Part shown: piece by piece, positions 8,550 to 14,841 of the stretch
Layout of the letters: each line of letters opens with the position of its first letter
How positions within the stretch are numbered: the stretch's first letter is position 1
Assembly (NCBI RefSeq): GCF_004028635.1
Contig: NZ_RQJW01000006.1
Coordinates: forward strand, 372,001-436,000
Length of the DNA stretch: 64,000 nt
Source: Streptomyces cyaneus
Lineage (GTDB): Bacteria; Actinomycetota; Actinomycetes; Streptomycetales; Streptomycetaceae
Reading direction: 5' to 3'
Position numbers and translations under genes: made by a program
Notes under the pieces: model-generated
The model's input: only the letters and a program-made list of their open reading frames with translations
What the model was told of the DNA's origin: nothing
Database searches by the model: none

Positions 8550-9265
8550 GCGACCCGACCGAGGCGAACGAGCCTGTGGAGTCGACCGGCGGGAGCGCGG
8601 GCGAGCGGCACGTGCGCGTGGTCCTCGTCGACGATCACCGCATGTTCCGTACGGGAGTCCAGGCCGAGATCGGCCGGACCGAGCAGACCGGCGTCGAGGT
8701 CGTCGGCGAGGCCGCGGACGTCGACCAGGCGGTCACGGTCATCACCGCGACCCGGCCCGAGGTCGTCCTCCTCGACGTGCACCTCCCGGGTGGCGGCGGG
8801 GTCGAAGTCCTGCGCCGCTGCGCCCCGTTGATGGCGGACGCCGAGCAGCCGGTCCGCTTCCTCGCGCTGTCCGTCTCGGACGCGGCGGAGGATGTGATCG
8901 GGGTGATCCGGGGCGGTGCGCGCGGATACGTGACGAAGACGATCACCGGCACCGATCTGGTCGACTCCATCTTCCGGGTCCAGGAGGGTGACGCGGTCTT
9001 CTCGCCGCGCCTTGCCGGGTTCGTACTGGACGCCTTTGCGTCGACGGACGCGCCGCCGGTCGACGAGGACCTCGACCGGCTGACTCAGCGCGAGCGTGAG
9101 GTGCTGCGGCTGATCGCCCGTGGCTATGCCTACAAGGAGATCGCCAAGCAGCTCTTCATCTCCGTCAAGACGGTCGAGTCCCATGTCTCGGCGGTCCTGA
9201 GGAAGCTCCAGCTGTCCAACCGGCATGAGCTGACGCGGTGGGCGACGGCACGACGTCTGGTGTGA
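8546..9265 (+). CDS. LuxR-family (NarL-type) response regulator
   Basis: 239 aa. The receiver domain (~22-145) has the acidic pair VLVDDHRMF and the phospho-acceptor Asp in VVLLDVHLPGGGG (~77-80). It also has the conserved Ser/Thr region LALSVSD and Lys in YVTKTI. The C-terminal LuxR-type HTH (~170-235) reads LTQREREVLRLIARGYAYKEIAKQL and ISVKTVESHVSAVLRKL. The start codon overlaps the upstream kinase stop (ATGA). Targets probably include the divergent PspC/toastrack operon, as in Lia-type systems, but no binding site was identified. Confidence 0.95.
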   Translation: MSDPTEANEPVESTGGSAGERHVRVVLVDDHRMFRTGVQAEIGRTEQTGVEVVGEAADVDQAVTVITATRPEVVLLDVHLPGGGGVEVLRRCAPLMADAEQPVRFLALSVSDAAEDVIGVIRGGARGYVTKTITGTDLVDSIFRVQEGDAVFSPRLAGFVLDAFASTDAPPVDEDLDRLTQREREVLRLIARGYAYKEIAKQLFISVKTVESHVSAVLRKLQLSNRHELTRWATARRLV

Positions 9266-9307
9266 CCCGGGCCCGGACAGGCAGCGCTCCGGTCCCGGCG
9301 CGCTGGC

Positions 9308-10378
9308 TCACACCACCCGCGTGGCCCCCGCGAACGGCATCTCGTCGAGCGGGGCCACCCGGACCGGTGCCGACGGGTTCGGGGCGTGAATCATCTGGCC
9401 GTTGCCGATGTAGAGGCCCACGTGGCTGATGCTGGAGTAGAAGAACACCAGGTCGCCCGGGAGCAGTTCGGCGCGGGAGACACGGCGGCCGGCGTCGATC
9501 TGGGCGTAGGTCGTGCGGGGCAGGGAGATGCCGGCCGAGCGGTACGCGGCCTGGGTGAGGCCGGAGCAGTCGAAGGCGTTCGGGCCGGTCGCGCCCCAGA
9601 CGTAGGGGCTGCCGAGCTTGGTTTGTGCGTACGAAATTGCCGCGGCAGCACGTGAGTTGGGTGCTTGTGCTGTGGCGGCGCCGGGGGTGGTCAGGGCGTT
9701 GCGGGGGCCTGTGGAGGAGCGTGCGGCGCGGTCCGTGCCGCCTGGGCCCTCACCGAGCCGGGCGCGCTCCTCGGCGGTCAGTTGGGCGAGCAGGCTGCGG
9801 GCCGCGTCCAGCTTGCCGGTGATCGTGTTCTTGTGCCCTTGTAGTTCGGCCTGGCGGGACTTCAGCGAGGTCAGTTCGACGCGTGCGGCTCCGCGCAGCT
9901 GCTCGATCTCGCGCAGTTGCTCGCGGACGCCGGCGACGGACGCGGCCTGGCGGTTGCCGGCGCGTTCGGCGAACTCCGCTCCGTCGAGGTACCGGTCGGG
10001 ATCGTCGGAGAGTGCGAGCTGGAGGGACGGGTCGACGCCGCCGTCGCGGTACTGCGCCGCGGCCATCGAACCCAGCGCCTCCCGCGCCGAGTTGAGCTTC
10101 TCCGTCTTGCGCGCGGCCTCGTCCTGCAGGGTCCTGATCCGCCGCTCGGCCGCGTCCGCCTTCTCCTTCGCGCCGTTGTACTTCTCGGTCGCGACCTCCG
10201 CCTCCTGGTACAGCTTGTCCACCTTCGCCTTGACCTGCTCCGGTGTCAGCTGCGGCTCGGCGTGTCCGGTCCCGTCGAACCCCGTCGCCGTCGCCGCACC
10301 CGCCAGGGCGATCGTCCATGCCGTGCGGGCCGTGTTGCCGCCGACCGAGCGCTGACGGGGCTTGCGGTGCGCTGCCAC
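9308..10378 (-). CDS. secreted NlpC/P60 peptidoglycan endopeptidase (paralogue 1)
   Basis: 356 aa from the GTG at 10378. The N-terminal signal region (MAAHRKPRQRSVGGNTARTA ... AGAATATG) is followed by a long coiled coil (~45-215, heptad-rich EKADAAERRIRTLQDEAARKTEKLNSAREAL). The NlpC/P60 domain covers ~240-356. Catalytic Cys is in NAFDCSGLTQAAY, His in SHVGLYIGNGQMIHAP. These RipA/Cwl-like enzymes cleave stem peptides of peptidoglycan, and the coiled coil usually keeps them inactive or targets them. It is a paralogue of the protein at 25,554-26,726 (same layout, same MA(A/S)HRK start). Unlike that gene, no ydaO riboswitch is seen upstream. Confidence 0.93.
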   Translation of the reverse strand: MAAHRKPRQRSVGGNTARTAWTIALAGAATATGFDGTGHAEPQLTPEQVKAKVDKLYQEAEVATEKYNGAKEKADAAERRIRTLQDEAARKTEKLNSAREALGSMAAAQYRDGGVDPSLQLALSDDPDRYLDGAEFAERAGNRQAASVAGVREQLREIEQLRGAARVELTSLKSRQAELQGHKNTITGKLDAARSLLAQLTAEERARLGEGPGGTDRAARSSTGPRNALTTPGAATAQAPNSRAAAAISYAQTKLGSPYVWGATGPNAFDCSGLTQAAYRSAGISLPRTTYAQIDAGRRVSRAELLPGDLVFFYSSISHVGLYIGNGQMIHAPNPSAPVRVAPLDEMPFAGATRVV

Positions 10379-10891
10379 GTGGACTGCACGTCCTTTCGTA
10401 CGACCGCCTACGACCGCCTCGTCCCGTACTGGCGCCTGGGGGAGCGGCCGTAGGGCGCCGGGAGGCGGGTTACGCGTCCGGCGGCGGCCTGCACAGGGGG
10501 AGCGGGCCGCCGCCGGACTTTTCTCGGCGGTGGTGTCCGACTGCCGCCCCTGGCCCGGGCGGCGGTGGGGAGCCGGTCACCTGGTGGAGGACGCTAAACC
10601 TCGCTGTGTCGGGTCGGTAACGCGTTGTGCGGAAGTGCCGGGAGCGGACCGCGGGATGACCGTAAGTGAGCGTGATCCCGGGGTGGGGCCGTCGTGTTCA
10701 CGCAGTGTGCTGACCGATGTGGTGGTTTCCGGGGTCGTGGCGGTGGCCGGGTGCTATGGGCCGCATATATGCAAGATCGGTAGGGGCTGGGTGGAGTGCG
10801 TCGAGTAAGTGCGTCGAGTAAGTGAGTCGAGGCAGTGCCTCGAGTGGGGTGGTGTCGGGTGGTTGTTCGGTGCTGATTAGGCTCCGGCTCC
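10379..10891. other. intergenic region with strong GC hairpin
   Basis: No gene is supported. A 14-bp perfect inverted repeat lies at 10476-10489 and 10505-10518 (arm GTCCGGCGGCGGCC, 15-nt loop), followed on the + strand by TTTTCT. It lies in the untranslated leader of the leftward NlpC/P60 gene, so it may be a leader structure. On the + strand it looks like an intrinsic terminator but no + strand gene precedes it. Confidence 0.55.
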
Positions 10892-11245
10892 ATGGACGTA
10901 CTCATCCATCTCTTCGTCGGCCTGCACATCATCGGTATCGCCGCGCTGCTCGGTGGTTTCTTCACCCAGATGAAGGCGATGGGCCAGGGCACCGCCCGGT
11001 TCGTCCCCGCGATGCTGCACGGCGCGCTGACCATGCTGGTCACCGGGGTGATCCTCGTCGGTCTCAATCAGGCGGACGATCAGTCCGTCAACAACATCAA
11101 GATCGGTGTGAAGCTGGCGCTGCTGATCGTGATCCTCGGACTCGTCTATGTGAAGCGGGACGACGAGACGGTGGACAAGAGTCTGTTCGGGGTGGTCGGG
11201 CTGCTGACCATGGCGAACGTCTTCATCGCTGTGTTGTGGACGTGA
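10892..11245 (+). CDS. small integral membrane protein (four helices)
   Basis: 117 aa with four predicted transmembrane helices: LIHLFVGLHIIGIAALLGGFF, MLHGALTMLVTGVILVGL, GVKLALLIVILGLVYV and SLFGVVGLLTMANVFIAVLW. The pattern of His and Gly in helix 1 (LFVGLHIIGIA) resembles small haem- or quinone-associated membrane proteins, but I cannot name a family with confidence. The gene is monocistronic. Its 3' end overlaps the end of the truncated transporter on the other strand by 23 bp. Confidence 0.8.
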   Translation: MDVLIHLFVGLHIIGIAALLGGFFTQMKAMGQGTARFVPAMLHGALTMLVTGVILVGLNQADDQSVNNIKIGVKLALLIVILGLVYVKRDDETVDKSLFGVVGLLTMANVFIAVLWT

Positions 11246-11582
11246 TGTCGGAGTCGGGGGTGGTTCCGGGGGCGGTCTTTGCTCCGGCGTTGGGTTCGGG
11301 GCTTGGGCCGGGGCCCGGGCCGGTGTCGTGTCCGGTGTAGGTCCGTAGCGCGGCTGCGGTGACCGTCAGCCATGCCGCCACCGCGATCCACTGCAGTACC
11401 TCGCCGGGGGTCTTGAGCCACGGCACGTCTACGGCAGTGGCGACGGAGAGTGTCGCCGCGGCGGTCATCCCCATCGGGAACACGGTTGCCCAGCGGCGTA
11501 CGTCGTAGTGCAGCCGTGGCCATGCGACCTCGGCGATGAGCAGGGCTGCGTACCAGGCCAGGTCGAGTACCAGCAGGGGGGA
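11223..11582 (-). pseudogene. C-terminal remnant of TDT-family (tellurite resistance/C4-dicarboxylate) transporter
   Basis: The frame reads PLLVLDLAWYAALLIAEVAW, then PRLHYDVRRWATVFPMGMTA and hydrophobic residues through WIAVAAWLTVTAAAL. This matches the last helices of TDT family transporters (about 320-380 aa in full). Upstream of ~11,582 the frame meets a TGA within repeat sequence and no N-terminal two thirds exist. The start of the visible ORF at 11,483 is therefore only an internal Met. The truncation lies outside the transposon ends, so it predates or is independent of the Tn7-like insertion. Family assignment is from motif memory. Confidence 0.6.
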
Positions 11583-11601
11583 AGGCCGGGTGGTGGGCCC
11601 T

Positions 11602-11686
11602 CACGCGCGCGTGCCCGTAACGACGCCGCGCGCGTGCCGGAAATGAGGACACGCGCGCGTGCCGGAAAACAGGACACGCGCGCGTG
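11602..11686. repeat. ~25-bp direct repeats with palindromic CACGCGCGCGTG core
   Basis: Cores at 11602-11613, 11625-11636 (degenerate first two bases), 11650-11661 and 11675-11686 are spaced 23, 25 and 25 bp apart. The inter-core sequence GCCGGAAA(A/T) and (C/G)AGGA is conserved between copies 2, 3 and 4. Each core is a perfect 12-bp palindrome. The array ends 23 bp before the transposon's left end, in the host flank. It could be a regulator-binding array or a recombination scar. Confidence 0.75.
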
Positions 11687-11704
11687 GGGAAGAGGCGCGC
11701 CAGG

Positions 11705-11709
11705 CGTGG
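11705..11709. repeat. target site duplication, left copy (CGTGG)
   Basis: CGTGG immediately precedes the left terminal inverted repeat and is repeated at 25549-25553 after the right end. A 5-bp duplication is the hallmark of Tn7/Tn5053-type transposition. Confidence 0.9.
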
Positions 11710-11810
11710 TGTAGGTTCCGAATTCATTTGTCGTTTGGCGGCGACGTGACCTGAGGCTTCGGATGTGCTGTCCAGGCTTCCTGTCAGGGTTTCGTCCGGA
11801 CTATCTGTCG
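11710..11810 (+). other. transposon left end with candidate TnsB/TniA sites
   Basis: The terminal TGTAGGTTCCGA is followed by TTGTCG (11728-11733). An internal pair TGTCC-N8-TGTC follows at 11769-11785, then TGTCGG at ~11804. The same TGTCC-N8-TGTC spacing occurs in the right end, supporting these as repeated transposase-binding sites; exact site limits are inferred. Confidence 0.65.
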
Positions 11811-12085
11811 GTTTCTTCGGCGTATGGTCTCGGTTCCCACGTCGCACAGGGCTCCGCCCACGAGAACGGTCTGCACTTCGACAGTGGTCCGCCAGGAGGC
11901 GTTCGGTAGCCTCGGCCCGCACGGAATGCGCACTGAGTCTTTGATCGCGCCGGGCCATACGTCGGCGACGAGGGAGCGGATCGATCACAGGTGAGGTTCA
12001 AGATTGGCCTACGGTTTAGGCCTGTTCTCGTTTGGCTACCGCCAGGTGACATGGGGCGCCTGGTTAGTGCTGTGGTAGTCGTCTC
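11811..12085. other. subterminal stretch inside transposon, no gene seen
   Basis: Together with the left end this makes about 375 bp without a supported gene. Short ORFs here have no recognisable protein features. GC is lower and more mixed than in the host flanks. It may be decayed cargo. Confidence 0.5.
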
Positions 12086-13036
12086 TCAATTGGCCGCCGG
12101 AGCCTCGGCTTCGGCCTGCCGGGCACGCCGCTGCGCGCGTACGCCAGTGCCAGACTTGTCTGGGGCCGACCAGTCCGGCTCGTCCCCGGGATCCTTCGTC
12201 GCTACCTTCGTCACCTTCAGCCCGGCGGCCCGACCCCGGGTGTGCTGACTCGTATCGCACGTCAGCAACCGAACATCACGGCCGGCCAGTCCCTGGATAG
12301 CTACTGTCCGGTCGATGATCTCGACATCGGGGCGGTCCAGGCGCACGTGGCCGGGAGGATCGAGGACGATCTCCACGTTGACCCTGCCGCGGGTCTCACC
12401 GTCCTGAACGGTGTGCTCCCCCTCATGCAGGACGCCGTGCATACCGCCGTGGAGGACCCCGTCAAGGAGACCGAGGGTGTGGGCGGCACGCCAGCGGGCC
12501 CGCTGCTTGCTCGCATCCTTGAGGTCGTCCAGCTCGTCGACCACCACGATCGGGAACAACAGCCGCACGAACTGCCAGCGCGGAACGTCGAGCACCACGT
12601 GCATGTCGACGTCGGCCAACTTCACCTCGTTCTGGATGTAGAAACTGGAGTCGGCCACGACGAATACCTCCCGTTGGCTCCACCGGCCGATCCGTGCATC
12701 CAACGCGGCCACGGCTGCCTCGAACGCCTCGATCCGCTCGGTGACCTCAAGTTGGACCAGACCGTTCACGAGGCGCTGCTGGGCGGTCCCGGCGAGCGTG
12801 CCGCAGCTGCCCAGGAGCGCCCGGTAGCGGTCGGTGAACACGAGCTGGTCGAGGTCCCGATTGCTGATCTGGGAGCGCAGCATCCGCGCGGACTCCGTGG
12901 CCCAGTCCAAGTACGTCAGCAGCCCTTCGAAGGCGCTGCCGTACGGCCGCTGCAGGTTCATAGCCGTGGTGTGGACGCTGCTGAGGACCTGCCGGATGTT
13001 CTTCCGGTCTGCGCCAGGGCGCGGTGTGATGAGCAT
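12086..13036 (-). CDS. PIN-domain protein (putative ribonuclease), transposon cargo
   Basis: 316 aa from the ATG at 13036, which has AGGA upstream. Residues ~1-120 are helical (LLTYLDWATESARMLRSQI ...). The PIN domain follows at ~125-285: first acidic residue in VFVVADSSFYI, second in FPIVVVDELDDLKDASK, and the C-terminal acidic and Ser/Thr cluster in VRLLTCDTSQHTRGRAAGLKV. These are the metal-binding carboxylates of PIN nucleases, which cut RNA and act as toxins or in RNA processing. The tail is charged (KDPGDEPDWSAPDKS). No VapB-like antitoxin is adjacent. The nearest regulator is the XRE gene at 13,648 on the other strand, so a toxin-antitoxin role is unproven. It is the gene closest to the left end of the element. 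Confidence 0.8.
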   Translation of the reverse strand: MLITPRPGADRKNIRQVLSSVHTTAMNLQRPYGSAFEGLLTYLDWATESARMLRSQISNRDLDQLVFTDRYRALLGSCGTLAGTAQQRLVNGLVQLEVTERIEAFEAAVAALDARIGRWSQREVFVVADSSFYIQNEVKLADVDMHVVLDVPRWQFVRLLFPIVVVDELDDLKDASKQRARWRAAHTLGLLDGVLHGGMHGVLHEGEHTVQDGETRGRVNVEIVLDPPGHVRLDRPDVEIIDRTVAIQGLAGRDVRLLTCDTSQHTRGRAAGLKVTKVATKDPGDEPDWSAPDKSGTGVRAQRRARQAEAEAPAAN

Positions 13037-13189
13037 GCGGTGATCCTGCCTGCGTGGCCCGCTGGTGCGCCTCGGGTTTCCGATACTGCGGCCTTCCAAC
13101 AGCACAACCGTAGCCCGGTAGTTACTCAGCGCTACATGCCAGCTGGAGGTGGCTTCAGAGGAGCCGGCCCTGCGGGAGATCTTGAGTCG

Positions 13190-13507
13190 TCAGCGGAGCT
13201 GGACGCACTCGAGTTCTGAGGCAAACATCAACGTGGCGGCCCTGAGAACTTCATTGGCGCGGCGCAAGTCTCGGACTTCGCGCTCCAGCTCGTGTAGCCG
13301 ATCGCCCCCTGGAGCCTCAACCGAGGGTGTATGACGGCTTGAGTCGGCCTTCTTAACCCAGTGTCGCAAGACTTCAGGGTGCACCTTCATGAGGTCGCCA
13401 ACAGTACCGACCACGCCAACACGGTCCGGGTCCTGCGCGCGGATGTCGAGCACCATGCGCACGGCACGTTCCATGACTTCGGGCGGATACCTACGCCGAG
13501 CGGGCAC
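13190..13507 (-). CDS. IS3-family transposase OrfA, orphan remnant
   Basis: 105 aa. The N-terminus PARRRYPPEVMERAVRMVLDIR, the HTH around VGDLMKVHPEVLRHWVKKAD and the leucine-zipper segment LHELEREVRDLRRANEVLR are diagnostic of IS3-family OrfA. OrfB, the DDE catalytic subunit of about 280 aa that normally follows by -1 frameshift, is absent: only about 150 bp separate this gene from the PIN gene. It is therefore a non-autonomous leftover of an IS that once entered the transposon cargo. Confidence 0.85.
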   Translation of the reverse strand: MPARRRYPPEVMERAVRMVLDIRAQDPDRVGVVGTVGDLMKVHPEVLRHWVKKADSSRHTPSVEAPGGDRLHELEREVRDLRRANEVLRAATLMFASELECVQLR

Positions 13508-13647
13508 GTCGCTACCTCCAAGCCGTTGGGTGCGGCCGGACCTGTCACGGACGGACTGGACCTACTGAGCCCTCTCCACACGCCACAGAAAAATTATGCA
13601 CAGCTGTTCATGGTGGTCAAAGAGGCGCGAGTGATCAAGTCAACTCC

Positions 13648-13923
13648 GTGTCTCCGTCACTGCCCGATCCTGTGCTCCACGCGTTCGGACTGCATCTTCG
13701 GCGCATGCGCGAGGATCGGGGCATGTCCTTGGAGGAGCTGGCAGACCATAGCGGCCTGAGCTTCCGCGGAGTGGTTTATATCGAGCATGGCCAACGCAAT
13801 CCAAGCTTGACGACCTTGCTCAACCTTGCTCACGGTCTGCATGTCCAACCTTCCCGGCTACTGGCTGTTTTCGACGTCGAGCAGGGGACTCTCTCGGAGA
13901 CTAGGCCCCCGGTGCAAGACTGA
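13648..13923 (+). CDS. small XRE-family HTH regulator
   Basis: 91 aa from the GTG at 13648; the upstream ribosome-binding site is weak, so the start is uncertain. An HTH_3 domain spans ~10-72: HLRRMREDRGMSLEELADHSGLSFRGVVYIEHGQRNPSLTTLLNLAHGL, with the classical recognition-helix pattern 'S-x-R-x-V-x-x-I-E-x-G-x-R-x-P-S'. Proteins of this size control mobile-element genes or act as antitoxins. Here it could repress the PIN gene or the STAND NTPase, but no operator was recognised. Codon use is less GC-extreme than host genes, as expected for transposon cargo. Confidence 0.82.
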   Translation: MSPSLPDPVLHAFGLHLRRMREDRGMSLEELADHSGLSFRGVVYIEHGQRNPSLTTLLNLAHGLHVQPSRLLAVFDVEQGTLSETRPPVQD

Positions 13924-14279
13924 CGCGATGAACCGTGACTCGCTGCACGGAAATGCAGCCCCTCGCGGGCAGTTGCCTTCAGACAGCCATTTTTGACTGT
14001 TCGAGCGATGGCTGCCGTAAGGATGGCACCGCACCGCTCAACGTTGATCAAGCTTGCTAGCTGCTTCTGAGGCCCCTCTTTGCTCGGGCGCGTGCAGACC
14101 TGTAGGTCCGCCTTCGATGTGCCTTGGCTAGATGCGGCTCGGTCGTGGGCTGTCTTCACTCCGGCAGCCACGCCCTACCAAGGGGCGATACTCCGCAGAC
14201 CACATTGGTTAAGGCCCCGCGGGCGTCTGGGCATCGCGCTGGCGGAGGCCACGTACTGGTACTGCAACGTGCTTATGGG
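13924..14279. other. cargo intergenic region, no gene seen
   Basis: About 350 bp between the XRE gene and the transposase remnant. GC is mixed, with AT-rich patches near 13,985-14,060. No ORF here has recognisable features and no clear hairpin was found. Confidence 0.45.
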
Positions 14280-14762
14280 CTGTGGCCTCGTCGTTCGTGG
14301 AGGTGCGAGCTTGCTGCTGGTGTCCTCGCCGCCAGGGCGACCAGTGCAGGATCTGTTCGACGGGGGCGAAGTAGCATTGGGTGAGCCGGCTGAAACAGGC
14401 GGCGTATCTGGGCGAGGCTCAGAGCTATGAGCGGGGAGAATCCGCGTCTGCTTTCCCTGTGTCGAGGGCGCGGGCCCGCAAAACGGTCAGGGCGGCGTGG
14501 GCGGCCATGGCGAGGGTGACGTGGTGGTGCCAGCCGGGGTAGCAGCGGATCTGGTAGTCGTCCAGGCCGCACTCCTGCTTCGCGGTCTGGAAGCATTCCT
14601 CGATCGCCCAGCGGCTCCCCGCGGCCCGGACCAGCTCGTCCAGCGTGGTCTCGGCGGGGCAGGCGATGAAGTAGGAGATCTCGTCGGGCCTGCCAATGCT
14701 GCGGCGGGCGAGGACCCAGTGGCATCCGAGGTCGCACTCTCGGCCCGATGGGCAAGCGCGGT
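14280..14762 (-). pseudogene. degenerate IS701-family transposase, C-terminal part
   Basis: A start-less frame ending at 14,425 reads GCHWVLARRSIGRPDEISYF and then RWAIEECFQTAKQECGLDDY and GWHHHVTLAMAAHAALTVLR. This is the distinctive C-terminal third of IS701 (DDE) transposases, including the catalytic Glu in RWAIEE. After a stop at 14,425-14,427 the homologous sequence continues in other frames (LIALSLAQIRRLF, then CYFAPVEQILHW), showing at least one frameshift. The N-terminal two thirds are missing. The remnant lies antisense to the apparent 5' extension of the STAND NTPase ORF and shows that extension is not coding. Confidence 0.8.
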
Positions 14763-14841
14763 TGTCATCAAATCGGTTAGATGGAAACCTTTAGTTGCAC
14801 GATACGTCGCACTTGCGTGCAGGCAACCTGAGAGCGGGGAT

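Noticed and set aside
11602..11686. CRISPR array
   Set aside because: Repeats are contiguous 25-mers with no unique spacers of 30 bp or more and no cas genes; they are tandem repeats.
14497..14841. 5' extension of the STAND NTPase ORF (extra ~115 residues)
   Set aside because: It is antisense to a recognisable IS701 transposase fragment and has unnatural composition; GTG 14842 has a better ribosome-binding context.
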